From Tetraselmis striata (taxonomy: Eukaryota > Chlorophyta > Chlorodendrophyceae > Chlorodendrales > Chlorodendraceae): a DNA stretch of 64,000 nucleotides. Made by a program: the position numbers and the translations under genes. Of the stretch, positions 11,736 through 22,985 are shown one piece after another. The notes beneath the pieces were generated by a model. That model saw only the letters and a list, made by a program, of their open reading frames with translations. It had not been told where the DNA came from and made no database searches. How positions within the stretch are numbered: the first letter of the stretch is position 1; the number at the start of each line of letters is the position of its first letter. Location: positions 124,001 through 188,000 of the forward strand of contig VCJN01001741.1 of NCBI GenBank assembly GCA_006384855.1, read 5' to 3'.

Positions 11736-13565
11736 TCAGTGACTACCATGACTCGGGAACCTTACGAGGCAGCCGCCGCGGAATTACCGGCTGCGAATCC
11801 ACAGAACGCGGAGTATGGCGACTGCTGCGGCCGATTTATACCACGAATTAGCTGCCATCGACGACTGAAGGGGCGCCATGCGCAGCGCATCAACATGTTC
11901 GCGGCGGCCACCGCACAACTTACAGCTGCTCTCACCTCGCAAGCCGCCACTTTCCGTCAAGGCATCTTGCCTGCCATTCCCGCCCCCGGCACCGAGTCGC
12001 GGGAGGGCGGTATTGCGGAACCCGACGGCCGCAACGCAACGCAACGCAAACCCCCAGCGTACATCCCGGCGTAACACATGTAACGGCGTGTAACGGCGCT
12101 TCAGCCGACCCCGATAGTCGCGCCCCCGCGCCGACGAAAGCGGCACCCACCGCCCGCGACGGTTTGCAAGAGCGACGCGGCAACCAAGACCTTGAGCTAG
12201 AGCGGGCGCAGCATGCGTATGTAGGTATGCGGGCGAGCGCGATTATGTCGACACCGAGTATTGGAGCTACCTCATTGGCCCCGGCCTCGAATCCCCCCCC
12301 CCCCCCCCCCCCCCCCCCCGGCATTTAAAGGCACCCCAGGTGTATCACCTCCACAGCGACGAAGCCTCCCGCACCCCTGAGCGCAAGGGGCACTCCGCCA
12401 CGCTCAGAGACTACCACCACAACGCGTGATATGCTTTCTATGCCAGCTGCGCTAATGTGGCGGCAGCTGAAGCTCTAGCAACGCTTCCGAGCCTTCCCCG
12501 GAATCGCCGGAGTATGCGGCGGCGCTCGCGACCCTGCGTGAGAGCCACCGCACCAACTGTGCGGTGGAGGATGTCCTCCGTGAGCGGGTCTCGCACATCC
12601 GACACACCAAGGGCGAAGAGGCGACGTCGGACCTCGATCGAGTTTTCGCGGAATTCGCGGCCGACCACTACCTCAATCGCGCCCCCGCCCTCGCGTCGTC
12701 GGCGTACGGTGAGGATTGCGTCCGGTTCCGGGTCCAGGCCCGGAATGTCGCCGTTGAGGCCGGTGCCCCAAGGCCCTCGCAGGTGCGGCCTTCGCGCGCG
12801 ATACGCCGGACAAGACGACAAAGGACCCTGTCCCAAGGAACCCCCTCGCCCCGGAAACCCCAAGACCCCCCCCCCCCCCCGCCCCCGCGCCAAATTAAAA
12901 AACTGGTAACGGGGTGGACCGCCGGGCCGATTCGTGCACTCCTACTTCTCTCTACATGCGTCATCGTGTGCGGAGGAAGATAGCAGAGTGATGAGCTATC
13001 GACGCGTTCAGGCAAGTTTTGGATTGTGTCCGCCGGGGGGTGTGGATACCATGGATCAACAACAAGCATCCGCCCCCACCCACCCTTCAACAACGGCATC
13101 TCTATGTGGGACGCAATCCTCGGAGAGCGAGCCTTTATTTATGGACAAGAAGCTACCGCGTTTTGTACGCGCCGGCGCGTGGGAGCGGAGGGTGTCCCAG
13201 CTATTGTTGGTGCCGAGGCCATGCACCACCAAGTGGCGTCTGGTTATCGGCCTCCGGGAACTCAACGATTACCGCAGGGACCACCCTTACAGCTACGAGA
13301 CCATGAAGCTAGTGACGAACCTATCCCGTGAGGTCGACCGGATGGTGTCGTTCGACCCGGCAGACGGCCACTACACGCTCGGCATCAACGAGGCCGACCG
13401 CGACTTTTTTACTCTGGACTGCCGCGGGACCTTGTACCGTATGGCCCGCCTACCTATGGGCTGAAGCTGCAGCAGTTACTACTTTGTCAAGCTGGCGGAA
13501 GTGTTTGTGCGGCACCCGCGCAACCCGGTGCCTACCCCGCCAACGGATTCCCCGAGTATATATAT
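11736..13565 (+). mobile_element. Degraded DIRS-like retroelement (gag-like and RT fragments)
   Basis: The right part (about 13140-13540) encodes a reverse-transcriptase segment typical of DIRS elements: KWRLVIGLRELN, SFDPADGHYTLGINE and RMARLPMG. Upstream are shifted frames with gag-like helical text, e.g. VLRERVSHIRHTKGEEA near 12565-12640 and AAATAQLTAALTSQAATFRQ near 11905-11970. Frames change several times, a C20+ run interrupts at about 12292-12319, and coding stops soon after 13540. No catalytic YxDD segment, RNase H or tyrosine recombinase is seen, so this is a 3'-deleted relic. Family placement rests on RT wording and is fairly but not fully secure. Confidence 0.6.
12934..13540 (+). 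pseudogene. DIRS-type reverse transcriptase fragment with nonsense codon
   Basis: Covers RT motifs up to the LPMGW..S block. The Trp expected after LPMG is TGA at 13462-13464; the same frame then continues SYYFVKLAEVFVRH, so a single G-to-A change broke the gene. The open text runs out shortly after 13540. Non-functional. Confidence 0.65.
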
Positions 13566-13829
13566 ATTTTTATCCAGCACACATCATGCTCACTGCCCGT
13601 GTTCAGAGGTAATGCACTCCCTGCAGGTGATTCCCCACGGCAGGCTGTTCTGAGCGCTCAGTTTACCGGCGCATGGGCAGAGCGAGCGAGGAGCGTGCTG
13701 GGCGGCTTGTGCGTGTACGTCCGCCCCCTGCCAGCTGGCAGTGCAACCCAAGCCGCATCATTACATATCCACAGCGCCCCAGTCTTGCCATTCAGGCTAC
13801 ATGTCAGCCGGTGGTGACTTGGCCCGCCG

Positions 13830-15763
13830 CTAGATTCTCAAAATCTGGATCTTGTTGCCAAAGGATATGCCCACCCAGTCGGACTGCGTGCTGGACCACT
13901 GCAGCTGATTGATTTCCTCGCCGGCGTTGTACGCTAGGATGGGATCCAGGTCCGCGCCTAGAACTGCAGGCGCAGCACCCCCCATGGGCCCCTGGGTGCC
14001 CATGGGCGCAAGGTTCCAGATGAGCGCCTGGGCGGCAGCATGCAACAGTCAGCCACCATCTGCCTCACCCGGGCATCCCCCCCTTCCCCCCTCCCCCCCC
14101 CCCCCCCTCTGCTCACCCCCCCCCCCCCCCCCTCTGTCGCTCTGTCTCCTGTGATGCATCAGAGCATGCATCCCGCCACACCTGTGCGTCGTCCCCCGCA
14201 GTGCAGATGTGCGAGGAGGACTGCGGGGCCCACGCCAGGGCATTCACAGGCTTGTGATGCGCCTCCAGCTCAGCTACAGGCATCGTGGGGTACCTGCAGC
14301 AGGCACGGCGGCGCAGCATCAAAGGTCAGCGCCGCCAGACACACCCCCAGTATATGTTGCGTGATGGCAGGCAAGGGTGGCGGACCTGATGTCCAGGACG
14401 ACCACCTTGGAGGAGTCCATGAGGATGGTGGCCATGTAGCGCGGGTCCTGCTTGTTCCAGCCCAGCCGCAGCAGCGGGATCTCGGGCATCCCGCTCTCGT
14501 AGATGATGGTTGAGTGGTCCTTGTCCCTGCGGTGCCGAACAGCCCGACGGCGCGTCAGCCCCCCCCCCCCCCCCCCCCCCCCGCAAGCCAGCCACGGCGC
14601 CCAGGTGGGGTCGCGCGCGGCCGCAGGTACCGCAGGGCGCACCGGAGGTCAAACACTCGCACAGAGCCGTCTGCGGACACGCTGGCAAAGACGCCCTGCC
14701 CGCCCCACGCAATGTCGTACACCTCCTTGTCGTGAGCGATAAGCTGCGTGTCGACAACGCCTCTCTGGACGCACCACGAGGCAGGCGTTTTGACATGTCA
14801 GCGCAAGGAGGGCATTTGTTGGGGGGGGGGGGGGGGGGGGGGGGAAGCTTGGACTGCCTGGCCCACCTCGATGTCCCATATTGTGCATGTTGTGTCGATG
14901 GATGAGGTGCCCAGTTGCCTCGGGTCGGCTTCGTTCCAGTCAAAGGATGTTAATGGCGCGCAAAACTCACTGTTTTTGTTCTGCAGGGGGAGGTGCATGT
15001 TGACGAAAAGGGGGGCGGGGGTCATGCTGGAGCTGGCCGTGGTATCTCTTGAGAATGGGCCTTAGAGGGAAGGAGGACTGGTGGTGGGGGGGGGGGGGGG
15101 GGGGGGCACAAAGGTTTGTCCGCACTCACATTTGTCAGCAGCTTGTGCAGCGTGACGCCGTCCTCCTCCACGCGCCACAGCCGCAGATAATCGCCCGTGG
15201 TGGCGAGCAGGTCAGGGCGCGAGCAGTCGCGGTCGGGGATAAACATTATTTTGGTGGGTGGATACGGGTGCACAAACTTGTGCGCCGGGTTGCTCTCAAA
15301 CTTGCCGGTTTCCTCGTTCACTGTGCACACAGCACGTCATCAGGCGGATGCCCGCGCGCTCCCTGCACACAGCAGGCAGGCCTGCGTACGCGCTCGGGCA
15401 CTCACGCCGGATGAGCTCCACCGCATTCTCCACGTCCTCTACAAAGCTTCCCACCGCGAGGCGGAACTTCATATCCTCCCGCACCTGCAACACTCGACCC
15501 CCTCAGCCACGGGGCCAAAGTCTGCTTGTACCAAGTAACTCCTCCCCCCCCCCCCCCCCCCCCCCGGGGGGGGGCCTCCCCTGGGCCCCCTTGGCCATGT
15601 CCGGCGCACGCACACTCCAGTTCATCCCGTATACCGGGTACGGCGCCTCGTAGGTGTATATCTCCCCGCGCTTGTCTGTCACCGCTTTGCCGTTGCTATC
15701 GCCTCGTTGGTGGGGCGCCGCCCCCGCCGCCCCCGCACCCCGGTCCTCCGGCCCGCTCGCCAT
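13830..15763 (-). CDS. LWD1: WD40 protein of the LWD1/TTG1/DCAF7 family
   Basis: Complete gene, 8 exons: 15763-15614, 15484-15406, 15320-15130, 14980-14867, 14764-14643, 14526-14386, 14293-14182, 14027-13830 (TAG). Phases agree; 368 residues against about 340-346 in plants and animals, the extra being an Ala/Gly-rich N-tail. Family signatures: [94 protein letters not shown] and [10 protein letters not shown] near the C-terminus. The fold is a seven-blade propeller acting as a scaffold. In Arabidopsis LWD1/2 are clock coactivators and TTG1 joins MYB-bHLH complexes; DCAF7 is the animal version. The specific role here is not readable from sequence. Candidate TGTAA poly(A) motif at 13761-13765 (minus), about 65 nt after the stop. 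Confidence 0.9.
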
Positions 15764-16379
15764 CGCAAGCTAGCCCACCCAGGCGCGCGTCGCCCGGGGC
15801 ACAGCACCGAGCCTGCCGCCACAAGCGCAACACGGCAGGATCAGTGCGTCAGCCCGTGGCAGCACGAGGCGCGTGCAGGACAAGCGTGCTGGTAAGGGCT
15901 TTACGCCCAGCGTAGGCTGAAAGGAACCCGAGCGGCCACTCGCGTGGGCCACAACCCACACCGGCCCCGGGCGGTGAACAGGCCAGCCTGGTGCCACGAT
16001 GTCGGAGTGCAGGAGAGCCGAGCAGCAATAATTTGTCGGCGGGAACAAGGTCCCTGAACAAGGTTCCGCACCAGCCCAAGCGTGAAGCGATCCGCAAGCG
16101 GGGCGGCGTTGTTGGCTTGTTGAGTGGGTGTCGCGGCGAGAGTCTGAGTACCCGCACGTAACGGGTAGCGCTGACGACGGTGGGCTTTGCTGTGGGGTGA
16201 TCACTTCGGCAGTCCTCTACCTGTGGCCACGAAGAGTTCGAGGGGGCGGGTTTTTTTTTCCTGGATACGCGACTGGCGCCGGTGAAACTTTGCCACGTCT
16301 CGTTTACGACCAGGGTTTTGGTTTTCCCGCCCCCGGGACAGGACTGACACCAGTGAAACCCTTGCAGCGTCTATCTTTA
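15764..16379. other. Spacer with short dispersed repeat
   Basis: Region upstream of the WD40 gene and downstream of non-LTR element A. No gene recognised. Two related copies of a short motif (…GGTGCCAGTCCTGTCCCGGG… on the minus strand) lie at about 16265-16295 (diverged) and 16326-16362; the second is shared with 26672-26707 and 26805-26839. Confidence 0.5.
16326..16362 (-). repeat. 37-bp dispersed repeat, copy 1
   Basis: On the minus strand it reads AGGGTTTCACTGGTGTCAGT followed by CCTGTCCCGGGGGCGGG. Two more copies, on the plus strand, lie at 26672-26707 and 26805-26839, near-identical over about 35 bp. It lies just downstream of the 3' tail of element A. Confidence 0.7.
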
Positions 16380-18350
16380 CATGAGCTAGCAGCAGAAGGC
16401 GATATCGGAAATCACCAAAATAAAAGGCAATCAGAAAGGTCCTCTACATCGACTGCGGGGTGGAAGCAGTAACATGAGAAGACGAAGAGTGGGCACGAGC
16501 ACACGCATCAGACTTGGCCATCTGCACACCGGCAGAGAGAATGCCGCCCAGGGTACCATGCACGCAAGCGGAGACCCGCTGCAACAGCCCCCGCCGTGTG
16601 CGCGACAGGTGACGGCGGAACTCAACAAGTTGGCCGGCGACAAAGTTTCGAAGTGCCTGAACGGATTGACCACGAAGAAAGCAAGAGGTCGGGGCGGAAG
16701 GACCGCCAGGGAAGTTGCGCACAGCCAACAACACCGCGAAGATGTAGACCACAGTCAAAGCGGACTTCCCGAGTTGGCCGCGGTCCTCAACCACAAAAGG
16801 GTAGTACCGGTGAACACCCTGCACTGGGGCGGAAGACGCCCGGTCCGCTGCCAACTTAGCATGCTCCGCCGCGGTCGCCGCGATTCCCGGGATGCACCAG
16901 CGGGGGTCGTTGCTCCAAGTGGGGGTCGTGGAGGACACGCACGCGAAGTCGATCATGTAATCGCACGCTGCCCCTCCCCACCCCGCCAGCGTCAGGTCCG
17001 ACGGCCGCGATCGGTCCGCTGGGCGCAGCCCACTCGTCTCAAGGGTCAAGTCGCCGGCTCCCGAGCGGTCCCGGTCAAGCACCGCCCCCGCATCAATTGC
17101 CACAGATGCCCACAGATTCTTCAAAGCGGTATGCATGCGGTGCTTGTAGTTCGCTACATGGCATATGGGTAGATGATCCACGATGAAATCCGTAGCGCTC
17201 CGGTTCGAGCCATCCGTAGAGCGAAGCCATAAGGGATCAATACCACACGTTGGGCCAGGGCAAGTGACAAGCGCGGAACCTCCGCGCGGGCAAAGGCCCA
17301 GTACCCGCGCAGCGGCGGCCGCATAAGCAGCATGGGGAATCTTGCGGGCGGACTCGTGATCCGACTGGAAAAGCGATAGGGAGCCCGGCCCGCACGCGCT
17401 GTACATGCGCAGGGTATCAAGTCGCGAGGCCGCTGCACCAGTACGTTGGAAGCTGAGATCGAGGGCCACGAAGTCACGCAAGCGAATCGCACGGCTGAGG
17501 TGGCGTTGGACAACCATGGTCGTGGGTTGATCATCGGAGGTCGCACCCGAACCCGTACCCGAGGGCGGAGCAGTAGAACCTGGCAGCGATTCTGGGAGGG
17601 AAACAGTGGCTGCTGACGGAGGGTGTGCCACTAATTCGCCCGGCGACGGTATCTTCAGAGCTACAAAAGCGCATGTAGTAACGGTATTGGCAGTACTCGT
17701 ACCACCGATAGGAAGCAATTGCTGGGCAGCAGAGGCGGCCTCACCAGTACCAACTCCAAGAGGAGTGGCCGTAAAAGGAGATGTGGTGACGCGCAATCCT
17801 CCGCTAGTGCTCGTACCCGTACGGGTCGTAGTACCAGCTGCTGAATCCGATGCAGCGGTGGTCGTAGCATTACTGACCGTAAGTAACTCGAAGATCTCGT
17901 GGGCGTGCCCATACGCCGCGCGTGCGCGCCGCACATCTTCTTGCGGTAACGTGGTTAGGGCCCGTACAGTCTCGTACACGCGGCGCGTCTCACGCGCCCA
18001 TGGCAAAGCACTCGTAGCCACAGACGACACCTCGGCGCGGACCGCCTCGTATAAGGGGCCAAGGGCGGGCCCGTACTCCCGTACCAGCTTTGGCAGGACA
18101 ACCGATTGCGCGGAATAAATCGCCGCAGGGGCCTCGGACTGCAGCAAGGCCAGATTCATACCGCCAAAATCCGCGGGCATACTCATCTGAACGATTGCAG
18201 CCTCCATGCGCGGTGTAGACTGGTCGCAAGCGTCCAGGCCAAGCAGCGAAAACGCAGCCGAAATGTTGGCGGCGTCCACGGCCTCCAAGAAAGGGTCCAG
18301 CTCCGACGGCGGCATCATGCGGCTGAGGAAGCCAGTCTGCCGCACCGCGC
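16380..18350 (-). mobile_element. Non-LTR retroelement family A, 5'-truncated copy
   Basis: Contains one intact C-terminal reading frame (16444-18345) and about 60 bp of 3' tail. The tail, with core GAGCTAGCAGCAGAAGGCGA, recurs alone at 20938-21010. Upstream RT sequence is absent and the copy starts abruptly near 18350, as expected from incomplete target-primed reverse transcription. Confidence 0.7.
16444..18345 (-). CDS. C-terminal half of non-LTR retroelement protein (zinc knuckle + restriction-like endonuclease)
   Basis: 633 residues without interruption. The N-terminal part resembles the post-RT helical region of such proteins (SMPADFGGMNLALLQSEAPA). A Ser/Thr/Ala-rich segment follows (about 150-260). 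Then a C-x4-C...H-x4-C cluster (CPGPTCG ... DHLPICH) precedes a PD-(D/E)XK-like block: RPSDLTLAGWG, DYMIDFACVS, a Lys near AEHAKLAADR, and YYPFVVEDRGQLG. Zinc knuckle followed by endonuclease is the order in R2-like non-LTR elements, where the nuclease nicks the target for reverse transcription. RT itself is missing, so the copy cannot move alone. The first Met is not a proven start, since the frame belongs to a longer ancestral protein. Confidence 0.65.
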   Translation of the reverse strand: MRQTGFLSRMMPPSELDPFLEAVDAANISAAFSLLGLDACDQSTPRMEAAIVQMSMPADFGGMNLALLQSEAPAAIYSAQSVVLPKLVREYGPALGPLYEAVRAEVSSVATSALPWARETRRVYETVRALTTLPQEDVRRARAAYGHAHEIFELLTVSNATTTAASDSAAGTTTRTGTSTSGGLRVTTSPFTATPLGVGTGEAASAAQQLLPIGGTSTANTVTTCAFVALKIPSPGELVAHPPSAATVSLPESLPGSTAPPSGTGSGATSDDQPTTMVVQRHLSRAIRLRDFVALDLSFQRTGAAASRLDTLRMYSACGPGSLSLFQSDHESARKIPHAAYAAAAARVLGLCPRGGSALVTCPGPTCGIDPLWLRSTDGSNRSATDFIVDHLPICHVANYKHRMHTALKNLWASVAIDAGAVLDRDRSGAGDLTLETSGLRPADRSRPSDLTLAGWGGAACDYMIDFACVSSTTPTWSNDPRWCIPGIAATAAEHAKLAADRASSAPVQGVHRYYPFVVEDRGQLGKSALTVVYIFAVLLAVRNFPGGPSAPTSCFLRGQSVQALRNFVAGQLVEFRRHLSRTRRGLLQRVSACVHGTLGGILSAGVQMAKSDACARAHSSSSHVTASTPQSM

Positions 18351-18497
18351 ATACGACCAGCGTCTATCTATACGACGGCCGTTTAATAGGCAGCGATCCA
18401 CAGTTACGGCAAGCCCTCCGTACCCGTAGGCGACGCTCCGTTGTACATGTACTGTAGCGGCTAGTCAACAATCAAATTGCCGAAGCATTAATATGCA

Positions 18498-18970
18498 AAG
18501 CGAGCTGGCCCGCACGCTGAGGCTTTCTTGGTGGAGCTCGCGAAAGCTAGCCACACACACACTGGCAAAAAAATCGGCCAGCTCTTGTCTGCGTGGCGCC
18601 GCCGTTTCTCCTTGCTCATCAACATGGCACATGCAGACAACGTTCTTGGCGGGGTCGCGGCCGCGCGTGCGGCACGTGATGGTGCTCATGCGCCTGCGTC
18701 GCGTCGCTCGTCGGCATGTGTTGCTATGACCCGGGTCATTGGCTGCAAGCGTCCTCGCCGCGGCTGATAGCCTACCCCGGCGCGGGGGTCCCTTTGGTTC
18801 CTGGGAGCTAAGCGACTTCGTAATTCCCTTGGCTCCTTCTTGGTTCTTGGCTCCCTGTCCTCCTGCTCGACCTTGGTTTCAGGCTTATGTCTCTCTTTTG
18901 CTGGCAACCTTTCATAGTTGCTGTTAGTTCTGTTCGTAGTGCGCATTTTTGATGGCCCTGAAGTAATAAT
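18498..18970 (+). mobile_element. Non-LTR family B, 5'-truncated copy 1
   Basis: Matches the last about 440 bp of the long copy at 59.7-62.5 kb, beginning in the AEAFLVELAK coding segment and running through the stop and the 3' tail with repeated GGCTCC/TTGGTTC text. A single-base difference in the coding part puts most of it out of frame. It faces copy 2 tail to tail. Confidence 0.85.
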
Positions 18971-19210
18971 TAAGAAATATTCTGCAAAGCTAATTAGAGG
19001 CCAGTGACGGGATTTCCAACACGGTTGGATCACCGTCTAAAACACTGCAATCAAAATACCCGGCATTGACCTACCCGTTTGGGCGTCGGCCTATTCGAGT
19101 AAGCCCCAACCCGCGGAGCAAAGCATTTCGGGAGTGCGATACATGTGCAACAAAAAGGCAATGTGGGGGAGGGCCCGACGCCATAGCTGGAAAAACTTCA
19201 GTATGATTTA

Positions 19211-19882
19211 TTTACATAAGGGCTTTCACAAAAGCGCACTACAAACAGAACTAACTTCAAATGTGAAAGGTTGCCAGCAAAAGAGAGACATAAGCCTGAA
19301 ACCAAGGTCGAGCAGGAGGACAGGGAGCCAAGAACCAAGAAGGAGCCAAGGGAACCACGAAATCACTTAGCTGCCAGGGACCAAAGGGACCCCCGCCCCG
19401 GGGTAGGCTATCAGCCGCGGCGAGGACGCTTGCAGCCAATGACCCGGGCCATAGCAACACATGCCGACGAGCGACGCGACGCAGGCGCAGGAGTACCATC
19501 ACGTGCCGCACGCGCGGACGCGACCCCGCCAAGAACGTTGTCTGCATGTGCCATGTTGATGAGCAAGGAGAAACGGCGGCGCCACGCAGACAAGAGCTGG
19601 CCGATTTTTTGGCCAGTGTGTGTGTGGCTAGCTTTCGCGAGCTCCACCAAGAAAGCCTCAGCGTGCGGGGCCAGCGAGCCAAACTCGGAAACGGCGAAGG
19701 GAACAAAGCGAAGCATGCCGGCGGCGTTTCGGACACCCTCGTCATACTTCTGGATTTTGTGGCGCTCTGCAGCCCTCAAAGCAGTCGTTGGATCCGAGCT
19801 TGACACGCCGAGGATGGGGGCAATGGTGGTATTGATAGCAACCGTGTTTCCGCGGATACCGCCATACCCGAAAAGCCCAACA
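19211..19882 (-). mobile_element. Non-LTR family B, 5'-truncated copy 2
   Basis: Nearly identical to 61860-62490 in reverse orientation: tail first, then the C-terminal coding block (SSDPTTALRAAERHKIQKYD and following). It breaks off inside the endonuclease block at GLFGYGGI. Directly abuts a gypsy integrase fragment at 19883. Confidence 0.85.
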
Positions 19883-20265
19883 AAATCCCATTACCGATTT
19901 ACCTGTGAGTAATGGTTTTGATGCAATGTTGGTTGTTGTATGCCATCTAACCCGTCAAGCACATTTTATTCCGACGATTAAAACTGTGAGTGGTGAATAT
20001 TCAACTGAGTTATTTCTGAAGGAAGTATACAGGCTGCATGGTTTACCAAGGGTTATAATTTCGGACCGTGATCCGAGATTTATGTCGTCTTTTTGGCAGA
20101 CTTTGTGGCGTCACCTAGGCACTAAGTTAAACATGTCTAGTGGCCAACATCCTGAAACGAATGGTCTGACTGAAAGGATCAATGCCATTGTCTGTGAACT
20201 GGCTCGAGCGTTTTGTTGCTTTGATGGCACCAATTGGGTTGATCAACGTTCATCCAAATATCGCC
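19883..20265 (+). pseudogene. Ty3/gypsy integrase core fragment
   Basis: Encodes SNGFDAMLVVV, QAHFIPTIKTVS, LPRVIISDRDPRFMSSFW (second catalytic Asp) and NGLTERINAIV (catalytic Glu), the rve core of gypsy integrases. The N-terminal zinc finger and the first catalytic Asp are cut off by the junction with family B copy 2. After GTNWVD the frame degenerates and ends at 20321. Normally this enzyme inserts LTR-element cDNA; here it is a dead fragment. It is a different lineage from the LTR element at 39-48 kb, judging by sequence. Confidence 0.8.
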
Positions 20266-20937
20266 CCATCCACCCGTACCCGGCACGAACATTTGGCCCA
20301 CACTGCAGCAACTGCCACTAGCGACTTGCCAATGCCACCAGCCAACTGAATCGTGGAAGTTGACCTCGCCAGCAACGACACTATCATCGACAAGCAGGCG
20401 ACCAACCACTGCACACAACGACAGTATGCGCTTAGAATACATGAAGGGTTTTGAGCTTGAGTCTGAAGGTAAGACATATGTGCCTAATAAGACATTTAAA
20501 ACCCCCACCGGCTCCGCTTTGAAACCGATAAAGCTTCGTAACCTCTATATCCGATAACAATTTACTGCTGAGTAATACTAACAGCCTGGTACGAGTATTG
20601 GGCTGACGAGGGACTCACTCCCATAATAACGATAAACCACATCTGTAGCGCACCATACACATTGTATGCACGGTATAGTGTTTGCACGATGCTGTTGCGT
20701 TATGTTGGCGTGTCGTTGCGAGGCGAGGGGGCGTTCTAAAGGCCCGCTTGGGGAAGCCGGTGCCTCGACGGCTGCCGCGCAGCTCACTGACTTCCTGCCG
20801 CCATGCATGTCCCATGCGATTGGTGGCGTGGTGGGTCTGCGACGATACTCTGCTGATCGCGCTCGCGGGCGTGTAATGAAGTCGGCAATACATGATTAGT
20901 TGTGGATGTATCCCGCCTTTGAATGTACAATATATTT

Positions 20938-21010
20938 ACACGAGCTAGCAGCAGAAGGCGATATCAGGAAATCACAAAAAAGGTCAATCAGAAAGGTCCT
21001 CTACAACGAC
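20938..21010 (-). mobile_element. Tail-only fragment of non-LTR family A
   Basis: About 70 bp matching the 3' tail and last codons of element A at 16380-16450, with small indels. Shared core GAGCTAGCAGCAGAAGGCGA and AATCAGAAAGGTCCTCTACA. Extreme 5' truncation is the likeliest origin. Confidence 0.7.
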
Positions 21011-22705
21011 ATGAATGTAAAATATGGTATGGGTACGTACTGTTTTGGTACTTTTGTCCCTAAGTTCGTCAGCCGGATAATACAGAGTCTATCCGATACT
21101 GAAATACAGAAGCGTATTCATTTTTGGCAGTATACAGTTAAATACCATGTACAGTGACATTACCTCCATAATGATCGCCCCCGCCCCCCCCCCCCCCCCC
21201 TTTCCACCACACAGAGGTGGCCTCCCCCCGTTCACTATCACGTTCACCGCCCCGATCACGAGGGAGGTTCATTATCGGGGTATTCATTGTAGATACTGGG
21301 AACTCTACCCTTAGAATCAATATTCACTTTAAAGGTAGGATGATAGTCCATGGTAGAGGTAGGGCAAGCTCCGAAACACCCCGGGGGCTGCGTGAGAAGT
21401 TCATGCCAACGGCTGGGGAGCATGCTTACAAGCTACAACAGTCCTAGCCCTGAGTTGGGTGGGGGTTCTCCCCAGTGCGTTGCTCCCGCTCTACAGCATG
21501 AAAGAAATCTCGGACATTCATTTGCCGGGTGCGCTGCGGGACTTAGCATACGATGCAGGGCGCGGCGCGCATCATCTAGAGCTACCAACCCACTAAAATA
21601 TGGCTTCGCATGGCTGCTTAGTTGACACCTTCACTTTTCTCATTGAGTGAGGAGATTCAGCTAGCTTGCGGGCCTCGAGCAGAGTTGGCACCTTATTGCA
21701 GCGACTGGGTAAATGCCATCACCGTTATCATCATGGAGTTGTGATTTGCGCACCCCAATGCGGGATGCACACTGTGCGGATCGTCCATGCTGCTGCCGAA
21801 CTGGACACCGTCCGCTGCCGGCTTCCCCTTCGCTGCTCCGTACTATCTCGCACTACCTGCATATGCACGGTGGACAGGCTGCTGAACATGCGAACGTCGC
21901 AGGTTCACTATATGGGTAGATAGATTCATCACAGATGGATTTTTTAGAGCGCGGACAATATTGCTATACTATAGAGATTACTGTCCTTACAGTTTGCATT
22001 CAAGCTAGCCCCTGCCAATTTGATGAGCCTTATTAAACTCAGGGTTCTTAAAAGGAGATGGGTGAGTCAGCACCCGCACACGAAAATCCAAAGATTTTTC
22101 ACTCGTTCTCGCTTCTTATTCCAGCAAGGTTCCAGGGCATATTATCGGACAATAGAATGCAAAATCGCCCGATTACAGTATTAGCGAGTAATATACCCCG
22201 CCTGCGGACCGTAATATGTTTTCTTATGTAAGTACCTGGAAACTTGCCTGGTACAGCTAGGTGTGGATACAATGACTACGGTGCGCTGCTCTGGCTTAAT
22301 TCTCAAGAGCCAAATGTCCTGAAGCCTATAATGCAATGCAGCTATTAGCGCAATAAGTCATTTGGCTTGCGCCTGCTGGTTTGCGGGGAACTAAAATAAT
22401 GAATATTGTCGCGCATTCAAATTGGATATAGCGACTATATAGATTGCAGTTACCTTCCATCGTCCTAGCAGCGAGGGACTGAGATAATATATTTTTGGTC
22501 CAGGAGATCCGTGCTATATTTCTTCATGTGTATCCTTAGAGATCTCTAAATAATTGTACTTTTACTCTATTAATTAGTGCGCTCGCAGGGCGGCGGAGGG
22601 GCGGGGGGGGAGGGGGGGGGGGGGGGGGGGGGGGGCACGAACATAGTAGCAGCGATTGCACATCGAACCAAACGTGTGCTTAGATAACATTCCGGATGAT
22701 GCAGG

Positions 22706-22706
22706 C

Positions 22707-22770
<64 letters not shown>

Positions 22771-22785
22771 TGTGTGTGTGTGTGC
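22706..22785. repeat. (GT)n(GA)n(GT)n microsatellite
   Basis: GT run, about 48 nt of GA, then GT again and a short GC-rich tail. A poly-G run of over 30 nt lies just to the left (22601-22635). Confidence 0.95.
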
Positions 22786-22985
22786 GCGCACGAGAGGGGG
22801 GGGGGTATCAGTGCAGTCAGCGTGCACTATGTTTGGCGATATCAGCGTGGATTAATGGGTGTTCCGGACTGTTTGGCCACCATCGTGCAGCATCCCTCCT
22901 CACGGGATGAACATCGCCGCCATGCCGGCCTGCACACCCCCCCTCCTCGACTGCTAGCACACCCGCCTCCGAAGCTGCTGGCCCC

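Larger units (their letters stand above)
20266..22985. other. Gene-poor stretch with a few repeats
   Basis: No coding segment recognised. It holds the tail-only scrap of element A (20938-21010), C or G homopolymers (about 21185-21200 and 22601-22635), a (GT)(GA)(GT) microsatellite (22706-22785) and otherwise AT-richer unique sequence. The right end is the 3' region of TAF5. Confidence 0.5.

Noticed and set aside
22570-22827. ORF with HTHTHSLSLSLS repeats
   Set aside because: Antisense reading of the second GT/GA microsatellite.
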